A program made the translations under genes and the position numbers. The notes under the pieces are model-generated. The model searched no databases, was not told the origin of the DNA, and worked only from the letters and a program-made list of their open reading frames with translations. Below are positions 28,401-36,474 of a stretch of 64,000 bases of DNA, piece after piece (positions within the stretch are counted from its first letter, which is position 1; every line of letters starts with the position of its first letter). The stretch is taken from the NCBI GenBank assembly GCA_036488815.1, contig DASXGX010000001.1, positions 1-64,000 of the forward strand. Direction: 5' to 3'. The DNA is from Roseiarcus sp036488815. GTDB lineage: Bacteria > Pseudomonadota > Alphaproteobacteria > Rhizobiales > Beijerinckiaceae.

Positions 28401-28602
28401 AGAACGTGACGATGCGGCCTGACATGTCGTCCGGCGGCAGCCCCGTGTAGGTGAACACGACGCTGACGACGGGAATGTTGATGTTCGGAAAGATGTCGGT
28501 CGGCGTACGAAGCGCCGACGCGGCCCCGAAGATCAGGATCAGCAGCGCCATCACGACGAAGGTGTACGGGCGCTTCAGCGCGATTTTGACGATGCCAACC
28601 AT
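25405..28602 (-). CDS. RND multidrug efflux transporter (AcrB/HAE1-like)
   Basis: 1065 residues, normal for the family. The first helix (FVVMALLILIFGAASAL) is followed by a large periplasmic loop, the proton-relay helices with GGLALAVGILVDDATVTIEN (the conserved DD), and a second half with LMTALAMIIGMCPMAL. It exports drugs or metabolites using the proton gradient with the adaptor encoded downstream. No TetR or MarR regulator adjoins it. Confidence 0.93.
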   Translation of the reverse strand: MVGIVKIALKRPYTFVVMALLILIFGAASALRTPTDIFPNINIPVVSVVFTYTGLPPDDMSGRIVTFYERSLTNSVNDIEHIESQSIPNYGIIKIFFQPGVNINAALAEVSAMSQTVLKQMPPGVTPPLILSFNASSVPILQLALSSDKLSDSTLFDDATSFIRPQLASVAGASIPLPYGGKVRQVQADLNQQALHTYGISANDVVNALSIQNLITPVGTQKIGKFEYMVNLNDSPSTIAAFNDLPVKTVNGTVIYMRDVAYVHDGYPPQTNVVHVDGKNAVLLAIEKSGATSTLDIISGIKSLLPSVAATMPASLKLDAVGDQSGYVTDAVSGVIREALIAAALTAMMILLFLGSWRSTLIIAVTIPLAVLTSLTVLSVIGETINVMTLGGLALAVGILVDDATVTIENINRHLDLGDDIETSIVDGAKQIMVPATVSLMCICIAFVPMFGLGGVAGYLFRPLAEAFVFALIASYLLTYTLVPTLANYLLRNQTAHGHGGAPSRNPLVRFQQGFEHRFETIRLYYAGLLSLCLAHRVKVIAGFLGLSALSFTLTPYLGQDFFPNVDGGQIKLHLRAQTGTRIEETTRIADRVGEAIHKIIPADQLASVVDNIGLPVSGINMAYDNSGSIGVEDANILITLKPEHAPTADYVKTMREQLPGLFPGVSFAFLPADMVTQILNFGVPAPIDLQVVGNDLKADRKYADEALARIARIPGVADARVQQAFEQPTLNVNVDRSIAGLVGLSEKDAATSMLTTLAGSTQTFPTYWLNPKNGVSYAVSVQTPQHDFDTMNALREMPVTAGAGSTAQLLGGLATFSRSPGDAVVNHYNVRPVIDIYATPQGRDLGAVAADIRQVMRDTAHDVPKGANVVLRGQVTVMTSAYSQLFIGLAMAVVLIYLLIVVNFQSWLDPFVIIMALPTALAGIVWMLFGTGTTLSVPALTGAIMCMGVATANSILVISFGRTRLEEGADAVTAALEAGSTRFRPVLMTALAMIIGMCPMALEAGQNQPLGRAVIGGLCFATCATLFLVPTLFSLVHARDRRAADASTPASLSHLEPLGATDVH

Positions 28603-28687
28603 GTTTCCTCACCTGGCCGCCCATGCGGCCGCCTCAGCGGCCCGGCGACCCGCGCCCTCGAGTGTTGGAGTTCAATGGAGGGCGCCG

Positions 28688-29359
28688 TTAGCGCCAGTTC
28701 TCCACGTACAGGCGCAGGGGCGCCCCCCTCTGCGCATTGGCGACGAGTTCGACGAGATAGGCGCCGGCGTGGCGGACCGCCTCGTCGGACAAGGCCGAGC
28801 CGGTCACCGCTGCGCCGCGCGCGTCGACGCCGCGCTGGGCGAGCGAAGCGACCTCGTCGCGCAAGCCCGCGAAGCCGCCTTGCTCACCAGAGGCGCATTG
28901 GATCAGCCTGATTTTTTGATCGATCCGCATGAGCTGGGGCAGCGGCAACCCCAGGCTCGCCCCGATCGCCAGAACCCCGGCGCAATTCCAGCTCAGCCGC
29001 AGCGCGACTTGAAGGGCGAGCGAGCCGGCGGTTCCGAATCCGATCAGCACCAGGCGGCTCGGGTCCAGGCGCCGCATCCGCAGCAGGCTCTGGAGGATGG
29101 GCTCGAGATCGTGCATTCCGCTTTCGAACTCGCCATCGAGGCCGCCGCCCGCGAGATCGGCCGCGGGGTCGGACCTGACGACGCCGAGATCCGACGTCTC
29201 GAACACTTCGAAAGCCGTTTCCGGCAACGAGATCGCCCATCGCTCCGCGACGAGGTTCATCTGCGCGCTGGAATAGGTCTCGTCGTGCAGCAGAACGACC
29301 AACGCCTCCGGCATTCTCAGCGCGGTCTGGCCGAGTCGAAATTCGTGGGAAATCTGCAT
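28688..29359 (-). CDS. carboxylesterase-fold protein lacking the catalytic triad
   Basis: 223 residues with the phospholipase/carboxylesterase-like layout: VVLLHDE in place of the HG oxyanion strand, and LVLIGFGTAGSLALQVAL where active relatives have GFSQGG. The nucleophile Ser is Gly here. The usual Asp (GxxDxVV) and His (GH) segments also look replaced by SGEQGGF and GSALSDE. It is therefore probably a non-enzymatic or altered member of the fold. It is alone on its transcript, downstream of a LysR gene. Confidence 0.65.
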   Translation of the reverse strand: MQISHEFRLGQTALRMPEALVVLLHDETYSSAQMNLVAERWAISLPETAFEVFETSDLGVVRSDPAADLAGGGLDGEFESGMHDLEPILQSLLRMRRLDPSRLVLIGFGTAGSLALQVALRLSWNCAGVLAIGASLGLPLPQLMRIDQKIRLIQCASGEQGGFAGLRDEVASLAQRGVDARGAAVTGSALSDEAVRHAGAYLVELVANAQRGAPLRLYVENWR

Positions 29360-29480
29360 CGCCCTTCCCCATCACGCAGGATGGCCGGCTAAAGGCCTCC
29401 CGGTGGGGAAACTAAAATCCTTTTTAAGTATGACGCAAATGCATTGACATCACGCGACCATTCGCGCTGCGCATTTCTGA

Positions 29481-30380
29481 CTACAGGCTGCCCGCCACCG
29501 AGACGACCATCTCCCGCAGCCACCGGTGCGCAGGGTGGCCGTCGAGCCGCCGATGCCACGACATCGCCGTGCGTACGCGCGGCGCGTCGAACGGAAATTC
29601 GCTGATCTGCAGGGGATGGTCTCTGACGAGCTCCTGCGCGACGCGGCGGGAAAGCGTCGCCGCCATGTCGGTCTGCACGAGAATGGCCGGGGCGGACAAA
29701 TATGGCGCGCGCAGCGCGACGCGGCGCTGGATCGAATGAGAGGCGAGCCATTGATCGATGAAGCTCGTGTCCTCCCGGCTCGATGAAATCTCGAGATGGG
29801 GAATGGCCCCGAGCGTTTTCGCCGTGAGCTTCTGGCGGCTCGCCGGGTGGCCGCGGCGCATCACAAGCACATAAGGGTCTTCGAACAGCGACGCCGCCGC
29901 GAAGCGCTCCCCCTGCCCCGCCGGGCCGCCGATCGCCAGATCGATGTCGCCGCGGTCGAGCCGATCGACGAGATCCAGCGTTCCGCTCGGACGCAGATCG
30001 AGATGAACCGCCGGCGCCGCCGCCAGGGACGCAGCGACAAGCGGCGGAGCGAGGACCACCGCCGCATAATTGTTCAGCGCCAAGGCGAAGCTCCGATCGG
30101 ACGAAGCAGGGTCGAAGCTCGCCGGCTCGAGCGCGAGCTGCATTTCGCTCAAGGCCTTGCGCAGCGGCAGGGCGAGCATCTCGGCGCGCGCCGTCGGCGC
30201 CATGCCTTCCGGCGTGCGCACGAACAGTTCGTCCTTCAGCATATGGCGAAGGCGGTTCAGGGCGTGGCTCATTGCCGGCTGGCTCAGGCCGATGCGGCTC
30301 CCCGCCCGCGTGACGCTGCGCTCTTGCATCACCGCGTCGAAGACGATGAGCAGATTGAGATCGAAAGCGCCCCAGTTCAT
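29481..30380 (-). CDS. LysR-family transcriptional regulator
   Basis: 299 residues from ATG 30380 (MNWGAFDLNLLIVFDAVMQE). HTH with RSVTRAGSRIGLSQPAMSHAL and the NodD-like RLRHMLKDELFVRTPEGM, then an effector-binding domain (LDRGDIDLAIGG). The N-terminus DLNLLxxFDAVxxERSVTRA is the NodD/TdcA-type subgroup. Same strand as the pseudo-hydrolase gene downstream, which it may control; no divergent target is present. Confidence 0.92.
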   Translation of the reverse strand: MNWGAFDLNLLIVFDAVMQERSVTRAGSRIGLSQPAMSHALNRLRHMLKDELFVRTPEGMAPTARAEMLALPLRKALSEMQLALEPASFDPASSDRSFALALNNYAAVVLAPPLVAASLAAAPAVHLDLRPSGTLDLVDRLDRGDIDLAIGGPAGQGERFAAASLFEDPYVLVMRRGHPASRQKLTAKTLGAIPHLEISSSREDTSFIDQWLASHSIQRRVALRAPYLSAPAILVQTDMAATLSRRVAQELVRDHPLQISEFPFDAPRVRTAMSWHRRLDGHPAHRWLREMVVSVAGSL

Positions 30381-30409
30381 CGTCCGCCCGTGACCATTCG
30401 GCCCTTTCG

Positions 30410-31162
30410 TCAGAGCAGCGCCAGCGTCAGCGCCGCCGCTTCGAAGTCGCGCCGGCGCGCCTGACGGCGCGCGCTCGCCTCCGCGTCTTCGCCCCATTGC
30501 GAAATCTGGAAGTCTTCGCCGACATGGGCGATGCGCCAGGCGTCTGGCGCGGCGAGGCGGCCTTTGGCGACGGCGAGTGCGAGCAGGACCGAGCCGGTCA
30601 GCGTCGTCATGACGTGCAGCGCGGCGAGCGCGATCGGTTGGTCGACCGTTTCGAGGCAAGTCCGCACTGCGTCGAGCGCCGCCTGCGGCTGGCGGCGATG
30701 GACTATGCCTTCCACGACGACAAAATGCGCGCCGAGCGTGTCGCGCGCCCAGGCGAGGATCGGGTCGAACGCGGACGATTCCGCCTCGACCAGCGCCTCC
30801 GGCGCCTCCGCGCGGTAGCAGAGAAGGTCGGATTCGGCGTAGCGCGCGATCTCGGCGCGGGTCGCATCGAGCGCCGCCGCCACGCCGTCGAGCGCCGAAT
30901 TGACCAGGCGGGTCAGAGGCATGGCGGCGGGATCGATCGTCTCGCCTTGCCCGGCCCATTCCGCGGCCATCGCCTCGGCGAGCGCGCGGCTCGGCGAGAG
31001 GATCGGATTCTTGGCGGGAGTCCTGGCGCGCCGCCCATCGAGAAGCAAGGCGAAGCCGCCGTCCGCCTCGCCGGCGCTCGCTTGCGCGTAGAACCGCTTG
31101 AGGCCGGCGGGACGCATCGCGGCCTGCGCCGCGCCCATCGGGTTGTTGGGCGTCTCACTCAT
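30410..31162 (-). CDS. ATP12 family chaperone for F1-ATPase assembly
   Basis: 250 residues from ATG 31162. Family features: LKRFYAQASAGEADGGFALLLDGR, the TPAKNPILSPSRALAEAMA stretch, and PLTRLVNSALDGV; in mitochondria and alphaproteobacteria ATP12 assists assembly of the alpha subunit of F1. It overlaps the pseudouridine synthase gene by 8 bp, in the standard alphaproteobacterial order crcB-rlu-ATP12. Confidence 0.92.
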   Translation of the reverse strand: MSETPNNPMGAAQAAMRPAGLKRFYAQASAGEADGGFALLLDGRRARTPAKNPILSPSRALAEAMAAEWAGQGETIDPAAMPLTRLVNSALDGVAAALDATRAEIARYAESDLLCYRAEAPEALVEAESSAFDPILAWARDTLGAHFVVVEGIVHRRQPQAALDAVRTCLETVDQPIALAALHVMTTLTGSVLLALAVAKGRLAAPDAWRIAHVGEDFQISQWGEDAEASARRQARRRDFEAAALTLALL

Positions 31163-32219
31163 CGGGGGCGTCCTCGATGGGGTCGCGCTCGGCGACGTTG
31201 AAGCCGAACATGTCGAAGCTGTTGCGCATGTGCTCGGGCAGCGGCGCGGTGACGTCAATCATGCCGCCGCGCGGGTGAGGCAGAATGAGCCGCCGCGCCA
31301 GCAGATGCAGCTTCGGCTCGACTCCGGGCGGGACGGCCCGCAGCGGATCGTTGCGGGCCGGATCGTTGTCGGGACGGCGGTTGTATTTGGGATCGCCGAT
31401 GATCGAGTGACCGATCGCCTCGCAATGGGCGCGCAATTGGTGGGTGCGGCCGGTGATCGGACGCATCGACAGCCAGGCGAGTCGCGGCGCCACTTTGTCG
31501 ACAACGGCGTAGAACGTCAGCGAGTGCTGGGCGTCGGGGTCGCCGTGGCGCGCGACCCGCATACGCTCGATGTCGGCGCGGTTCTCTTTTGCGCCGCCGC
31601 GTTCGTCGCCCATGCCGGCGCCCTTGGCGAGAAACATCGAAATGCGCCCTTGTGCGGGCTTCGGCACGCCTTCGACCAGCGCCCAGTAGATTTTCTTCGC
31701 GCCGCGCGAGCGGAAGGTGGCGCCGAGATCGGCCGCCATCTTGCGGGACTTCGCCACCAGCAGGACGCCGGAGGTGTCCCGGTCGAGCCGATGCACCAGT
31801 ACGGGTCGTTCGCCGCGCTTGTCAGCGAGCGCGGCCAGCATGCCGTCGATGTGGCGCTTGGTGCCGGAGCCGCCCTGCACCGCGAGACCATAGGGCTTGT
31901 TGAGCACCATCACGTCGCGATCCTCGAACAGGATCATCGCCCGCACCGCCTCGGCGTCGCGTGGGTCGGCGGGCCGCTCCTTCGCAGGCGCGGCGGCGGC
32001 GGGGAGCCCGAGCGGGGGCACCCGCACGCTCTGGCCAACCTCCAGGCGGGTCGAAATCTCCGCCCGCTTGCCGGCGACGCGCACCTCGCCCTTGCGCACG
32101 ATCTTGTTCAGGTGCGCCTGCGGAAGATCGGGAAAACGGCGGCGGAACCAGCGGTCGAGCCGCATTCCGGATTCGTCCTCGCCGATCTCGTAGGTGGCGA
32201 CTTTGTTCTCTCCGCTCAC
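31155..32219 (-). CDS. RluA-family 23S rRNA pseudouridine synthase
   Basis: 354 residues from GTG 32219 (GTGA overlap with crcB). An S4 RNA-binding domain (GMRLDRWFRRRFPDLPQAHL) precedes the catalytic domain with the signature LVHRLDRDTSGVLLVAKS containing the catalytic Asp, and RPITGRTHQLRAHCEAIGH. Layout is RluC-like. An Ala/Pro linker and the insert GMGDERGGAKEN are alphaproteobacterial features. Confidence 0.93.
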   Translation of the reverse strand: MSGENKVATYEIGEDESGMRLDRWFRRRFPDLPQAHLNKIVRKGEVRVAGKRAEISTRLEVGQSVRVPPLGLPAAAAPAKERPADPRDAEAVRAMILFEDRDVMVLNKPYGLAVQGGSGTKRHIDGMLAALADKRGERPVLVHRLDRDTSGVLLVAKSRKMAADLGATFRSRGAKKIYWALVEGVPKPAQGRISMFLAKGAGMGDERGGAKENRADIERMRVARHGDPDAQHSLTFYAVVDKVAPRLAWLSMRPITGRTHQLRAHCEAIGHSIIGDPKYNRRPDNDPARNDPLRAVPPGVEPKLHLLARRLILPHPRGGMIDVTAPLPEHMRNSFDMFGFNVAERDPIEDAPDE

Positions 32220-32599
32220 GTCAGGCTCCGCACCAGCGACAGGCCCGCCCACAGCGCGAGGACGCCGAGCGCAACCGAGCCGCCGATATAGGCGATCGCG
32301 GGCCCAATCTGATTGCGTTCCAAGAGAAGGATCGATTCGAGCGAAAAGGTGGAGAAGGTCGTGTAGCCGCCGAGCACCCCGGTGGCGACGAAGAGCCGCG
32401 TCGGTTGCGTCCAGCTGGCGCCGGCGCGGAACGCGAGCCAACCGACGAGCGCCCCCATCGCAAAGGAGCCCGACACGTTGATGATCGCTGTCCCCCAGGG
32501 GAAGTCCGCCCCGAGAACCTTGGAGATCGACAGATTCAGGACGTGCCGCAGCACGCCGCCAACTCCGGCCCCGGCGAAGACGAGAATAAAGGCTTGCAT
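32216..32599 (-). CDS. crcB: fluoride channel CrcB/FluC
   Basis: 127 residues, four helices. Key motifs GAGVGGVLRH near the N-terminus, PWGTAIINVSGSFAMG (the conserved Asn-x-x-Gly helix), and GVLGGYTTFSTFSLE, which carries the Phe and Thr/Ser lining the fluoride path. Dual-topology dimer that exports fluoride. First gene of the operon; I see no fluoride riboswitch in the 110 bases upstream. Confidence 0.95.
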   Translation of the reverse strand: MQAFILVFAGAGVGGVLRHVLNLSISKVLGADFPWGTAIINVSGSFAMGALVGWLAFRAGASWTQPTRLFVATGVLGGYTTFSTFSLESILLLERNQIGPAIAYIGGSVALGVLALWAGLSLVRSLT

Positions 32600-32711
32600 G
32601 ACGGGCCTATAGCGCAAGCCCGCCGCGTGCGATAGGCGCCGCGCCGCGGCGAGCCTGGCGTCCGTGCGTCGATGTCGTACAATCCCGCGAGGGGCGAGAG
32701 CCGGGAGCGTC

Positions 32712-33446
32712 ATGACCTACGAACTTTACTATTGGCCGAGCATTCAGGGGCGCGGCGAGTTCGTCCGCCTGGCGCTGGAGGCCGCCGGCGCAGCTTATAT
32801 CGATGTCGCGCGCGAGCGGGGCGAAGGCCGGGGCGTCGCGGCGATGACGAAAATCATGCGGGGCAAGGGCGACGGACCGGCCCCCTTCGCGCCGCCGTTC
32901 CTCAGAGACGGCGATCTGATCGTCTCGCACGTCGCCAATATCCTGATCTATCTCGGCCCAAAGCTCGGCCTTGCGCCGCGCCCGAAAGCGCTGATTCCCT
33001 TGGCGCACGGCGTGCAACTGACGATCACCGACTTCGTCGCCGAGGCCCACGACACCCACCATCCGATCTCCAACGACCTCTACTTCGAGGACCAGAAGAA
33101 GGAGGCGAAGGCCCGCGCCACCGCCTTCCTCGACAATCGCCTGCCCAAGTTCCTAGGGTATTTCGAGAGCCTGCTGACCGAGAACCCGGCCGGGCCGCGC
33201 CACAGCGTCGGCCGGACCCTAACGACGGTCGATCTCTCGCTGTTCCAGATTTGCGAGGGCCTTTCCTACGCCTTCCCCAGGGCGATGGCGAAGTTCTCGC
33301 GCGACTACCCGGCCCTTGCCGATCTCAGCGAGTCCGTTCGCACGCACCCCGGCGTCGCCGCCTATCTTGCCTCGCCGCGCCGCCTGCCCTTCAACGAATC
33401 GGGCATCTTCCGCCATTATCCCGAACTCGACCGGGACCCGACGTGA
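32712..33446 (+). CDS. glutathione S-transferase family protein
   Basis: 244 residues from ATG 32712, following a GGGAGCG. Thioredoxin-like N-terminal domain (YELYYWPSIQGRGEFVRLAL) in the style of alpha/sigma GSTs with Tyr near residue 7, and an all-helical C-terminal domain. A small insertion (ARERGEGRGVAAMTKIMRG) replaces the usual loop before the cis-Pro strand. Divergent from crcB with a 112-base gap. Substrate unknown. Confidence 0.85.
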   Translation: MTYELYYWPSIQGRGEFVRLALEAAGAAYIDVARERGEGRGVAAMTKIMRGKGDGPAPFAPPFLRDGDLIVSHVANILIYLGPKLGLAPRPKALIPLAHGVQLTITDFVAEAHDTHHPISNDLYFEDQKKEAKARATAFLDNRLPKFLGYFESLLTENPAGPRHSVGRTLTTVDLSLFQICEGLSYAFPRAMAKFSRDYPALADLSESVRTHPGVAAYLASPRRLPFNESGIFRHYPELDRDPT

Positions 33447-33450
33447 GCGC

Positions 33451-34110
33451 TCAATAGAGGCCGGGGATCAACCGCCACGTGCGCGCGCGGTAGGTCTCGT
33501 ATTGCGCGCCGAACGCGTCCCCGAGCAGCGCTTCCTCGGCGCGCATGCGAGCGATGAGGGGCGGCAGCAGACACGCCGTCAGCAAAACGCCGACCCCCGA
33601 GCGAAAGGCCAGCGCCCAGCCGAGCGCGCCTATCAAAAGTCCGAGGTAGCTCGGATTGCGGATGACGCCGTAAAGACCATCCGTGACGAGCTCATGGCGA
33701 GGCTGGAGCGCGACGAGGCCGCTGAACCGCTCGCCGAGCACGAAGACCGGCGCGAGCCGCAGCACGCCCCCGCCGGCGGAAAGCGCGACCCCGAGCCAGC
33801 GCGTCGGTTCGCCATCGATCGTCAGGACATCCAGCCGGTCCGTCACGGCCGGAAGAAATCCGAGCAGCAGACCGATCAGCGCGAAGGCGGCCAGCACCCA
33901 GCGGTTGCCGCGATCCTCGCGCACCCCTGAGCTCAGATTGCCCCTGGTGAACAGCGCCGAAGCGCTCAACACGAGGGTGACCGCGACCAGAGCGAGCAGA
34001 GCAGGATGCGAGGCGAAAGCGGCGACGCCGCCCTCGCCGACGACCGCCAGCGCCAGATAGGCCAGCGTGGCGATCGTGGTGAAGGCGACCATTTTCGGGC
34101 TCAAGGTCAT
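33451..34110 (-). CDS. isoprenylcysteine carboxyl methyltransferase-like membrane protein
   Basis: 219 residues from ATG 34110, with six or so hydrophobic segments. C-terminal signature of the ICMT/PEMT superfamily: GLYGVIRNPSYLGLLIG (SAM-binding His/Asn-Pro region), RMRAEEALLGDAFGAQYETY and a final WRLIPGLY. These enzymes methylate small lipids or amines with SAM. Ends 4 bases from the convergent GST gene. Substrate cannot be deduced. Confidence 0.82.
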   Translation of the reverse strand: MTLSPKMVAFTTIATLAYLALAVVGEGGVAAFASHPALLALVAVTLVLSASALFTRGNLSSGVREDRGNRWVLAAFALIGLLLGFLPAVTDRLDVLTIDGEPTRWLGVALSAGGGVLRLAPVFVLGERFSGLVALQPRHELVTDGLYGVIRNPSYLGLLIGALGWALAFRSGVGVLLTACLLPPLIARMRAEEALLGDAFGAQYETYRARTWRLIPGLY

Positions 34111-34182
34111 CGCAGCCTCACCGGCGAAACATGGGCGATTCACCAATTGTAAATGATTTCCGCACCGCCCGGGCTTCTTACC

Positions 34183-34210
34183 TTGACGGAACATATAGGG
34201 AACATATAGA
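34183..34210 (+). promoter_or_regulatory. promoter with an exact 11-bp tandem repeat
   Basis: -35-like TTGACG (34183-34188), 16 bases, -10-like TATAGA (34205-34210). The spacer is two head-to-tail copies of GGAACATATAG (34188-34198 and 34199-34209), one helical turn apart, the form of a cooperative operator. It drives the 34-aa gene at 34239. The surrounding 100 bases are AT-rich. Confidence 0.5.
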
Positions 34211-34238
34211 GGATATACATCAAACGCAGGAGGTCTCG

Positions 34239-34343
34239 ATGGCTCGTCATATGGTCTCTGCATTGCGCGAAGTCTGGGAACTGGCGTCAATCGCCGCTTT
34301 CGTGGCGATGATCGCCATGGCCGCGCGGGCCTTCGGAGCCTGA
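34239..34343 (+). CDS. 34-residue membrane peptide
   Basis: ATG 34239 follows CAGGAGGT at 7 bases, an almost ideal ribosome binding site. The product has a short amphipathic start (MARHMVSALREVWEL) and one hydrophobic helix (ASIAAFVAMIAMAARAF). A strong promoter with tandem repeats lies just upstream. Unknown function; regulated short membrane peptides often modulate a membrane enzyme or respond to stress. Confidence 0.6.
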   Translation: MARHMVSALREVWELASIAAFVAMIAMAARAFGA

Positions 34344-34460
34344 TTCCGAGACCCGAACGCGCCGGCTGCCGGCTTGGCGGACGGCGCGCGCTGCTTTATC
34401 AGTCGCCGGCCGGCGGCGATGCGCCTCGGCTCAAGTTTCCGCCGCTGGAGTTTTAAGCGC

Positions 34461-35654
34461 TTGCCGCCCAGGGTCTCCCTCATTGTCGTCGCAGCGGGCC
34501 GCGGCGCGCGGATCGGCGCGGCGACGCCGAAGCAATATCTCGATTGCGCCGGCAAGCCCCTTCTCGCGCACGCCCTCGAAGCGCTCGCCCGCGCACATGA
34601 CTTTTGCGCCGCGACCGTCGTCATTCATCCCGACGACCGCGAGGCCTATGAGCGCGCGCTCGCATTCCTGACCGCTGAGGCCGCCGCGTGCTTCGGGCCG
34701 CCGGCGCTGGGCGGCGCGACCCGCCAGCAGAGCGTTCTCGCCGGCCTCGAGGCGCAGAGCGCGGCTTCGCCGGATCTCACCCTCGTTCACGACGGCGCGC
34801 GCGTTTTTCCCTCGCGCGCTCTGATCGAAAGGGCGATCGCCGCCGCCGACGCGCACGGGGCCGCCATACCCGCGGTCCCCGTCAGCGACACGATCAAGGC
34901 GGTCGACGCTTCCGGGCGGATTCTCGCAACGCCCGATCGCGCTTCGCTGCGGGCCGTCCAGACGCCCCAGGCGTTCCGCTTCGCGCTCATTCTCGACGCG
35001 CACCGGCGCGCGGCGCGCGAAGGGGTCGCGGACCTCACCGACGACGGGGCCGTCGCCGCCTGGGCCGGCCATGCGACCTATGTGTTCGACGGCGACCCGG
35101 AGAACGTCAAGGTGACGACGCTTCAGGACTTGCGCGCGGCGGAGGCGCGAATGATGGACCAGGCTGCGGATATTCGGGTCGGCCAAGGATACGACGTACA
35201 CGCTTTCGCGCCGGGCGACGCGGTCTGGCTCGGCGGCGTGCGTATCCCCCATTCCCAGAAGCTGAGCGGCCATTCCGACGCGGACGTCGCGCTGCACGCC
35301 CTCGCCGACGCGCTCTATGGCGCCCTCGGCGACGGCGACATCGGCGCCCATTTTCCCCCCTCAGACGAGCGCTGGCGCGGCGCCGATTCCTCGATCTTCC
35401 TCGCCGACGCCGTCGGCCGGGTGCGTGCGCGGGGCGGGATCGTCGCCCACCTCGACGCGACGTTGATCTGCGAGGCGCCGAAGATCGGTCCGCACCGCGA
35501 AGCGATGCGCGCCCGCATCGCCGAGATCGCCGGCGTCGCCGTGGACCGCGTCGGGGTCAAGGCGACGACCTCGGAAGGCCTAGGCTTCACCGGCCGCCGC
35601 GAGGGCATCGCCTGCATGGCGAGCGCGACGATCCGGCTGCCGGCCACACGATAG
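34461..35654 (+). CDS. ispDF: bifunctional IspD/IspF of the MEP isoprenoid pathway
   Basis: 397 residues from TTG 34461 (GGAG 11 bases upstream); an ATG at 34419 would add 14 basic residues. IspD part (to about 230): SLIVVAAGRGARIGAATPKQ nucleotide loop, LVHDGARVFPSRALI, TPQAFRFALIL. IspF part: GQGYDVHAFAPGD with metal ligands Asp and His, LSGHSDADVALHALADAL, and KATTSEGLGFTGRREGI. It makes CDP-methylerythritol and then the 2,4-cyclodiphosphate. Fusion is common in alphaproteobacteria. Confidence 0.95.
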   Translation: MPPRVSLIVVAAGRGARIGAATPKQYLDCAGKPLLAHALEALARAHDFCAATVVIHPDDREAYERALAFLTAEAAACFGPPALGGATRQQSVLAGLEAQSAASPDLTLVHDGARVFPSRALIERAIAAADAHGAAIPAVPVSDTIKAVDASGRILATPDRASLRAVQTPQAFRFALILDAHRRAAREGVADLTDDGAVAAWAGHATYVFDGDPENVKVTTLQDLRAAEARMMDQAADIRVGQGYDVHAFAPGDAVWLGGVRIPHSQKLSGHSDADVALHALADALYGALGDGDIGAHFPPSDERWRGADSSIFLADAVGRVRARGGIVAHLDATLICEAPKIGPHREAMRARIAEIAGVAVDRVGVKATTSEGLGFTGRREGIACMASATIRLPATR

Positions 35655-35764
35655 GCCGTCTGGCCGCAAGCTGGCCCGCCTGGGCCTCGCTTAGCGCCTC
35701 CCGCGCTCTACATATTGCAGAGGCGCCGAGCGCCGCGACGCCTGCATTCGGGAGGCGAGCGCCA

Positions 35765-36445
35765 ATGACTTTTCTCGACCGCATGGACGCCGGCCGCAGG
35801 CTGGCGATAGCCCTGAGGTCCTACGAGGACCAGCATCCCGTCGTGCTCGCTCTGCCCCGCGGCGGGGTGGCAGTCGCGGCGCCGATCGCAAGAGCGCTCG
35901 CCGCGCCGCTCGACGTCGTCCTCGTCAGGAAAATCGGCGTGCCGTTCCAGCCCGAGCTCGCCATGGGCGCGATCGTCGACGGCGACGCGCCGACCGTCGT
36001 GCGCAACGAGGAGGTGATCCGCGCCGTCGGCGTGACGGAACGGGAGTTCGCGGCCGAATGTGCGCGCGAACTGGCCGAGATCGAACGACGGCGGTCGCTG
36101 CTTTTCGGCGACGGCGTGTTCACCGAGATCAGCGGAAGTTCGGCGATCGTCGTCGATGACGGCGTCGCCACCGGCGCGACCGCCCGTGCGGCGTTGCGCG
36201 CGCTCCGCAAGCGCGGCCCGAAGTCGCTGATCCTCGCCGCGCCCGTCGGCGCCCCCGAAACGCTGGAATCGCTGCGCGCCGAAGCCGACGCCGTGGTGTG
36301 CATCGAGGCGCCTGCCGACTTCGCGGCGGTGGGCTCGTTCTACGCCGATTTCCGCCAGCTCAGCGACGACGACGTCGTTGCGCTGCTCGCCCCGTTCCGT
36401 CCCCGCGGCGCGCCACGCCTTCGCAATGAACCGGGTCTGAGCTAG
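35765..36445 (+). CDS. phosphoribosyltransferase-like protein
   Basis: 226 residues from ATG 35765 (GGGAGGCGAGCG ahead). Contains the HPVVLALPRGGVAVAAPIA opening, VVLVRKIGVPFQPELAMGAI, and the PRPP loop AIVVDDGVATGATARAAL. The family of stand-alone PRT proteins occurs with stress and envelope genes and its base is unknown; a dienelactone hydrolase domain, often fused, is absent. Followed 29 bases later by the site-2 protease gene. Confidence 0.87.
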   Translation: MTFLDRMDAGRRLAIALRSYEDQHPVVLALPRGGVAVAAPIARALAAPLDVVLVRKIGVPFQPELAMGAIVDGDAPTVVRNEEVIRAVGVTEREFAAECARELAEIERRRSLLFGDGVFTEISGSSAIVVDDGVATGATARAALRALRKRGPKSLILAAPVGAPETLESLRAEADAVVCIEAPADFAAVGSFYADFRQLSDDDVVALLAPFRPRGAPRLRNEPGLS

Positions 36446-36474
36446 AAAAGCGGGGAGCTATCGAGGAGTGAGCC

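Noticed and set aside
32600..32711. Fluoride riboswitch before crcB
   Set aside because: The conserved GGCGATGG...CTGATG elements are not present.
34188..34209. Two GGAAC motifs as possible EcfG promoters
   Set aside because: No GTT at 16 or 17 bases after either copy; the tandem repeat explains them.
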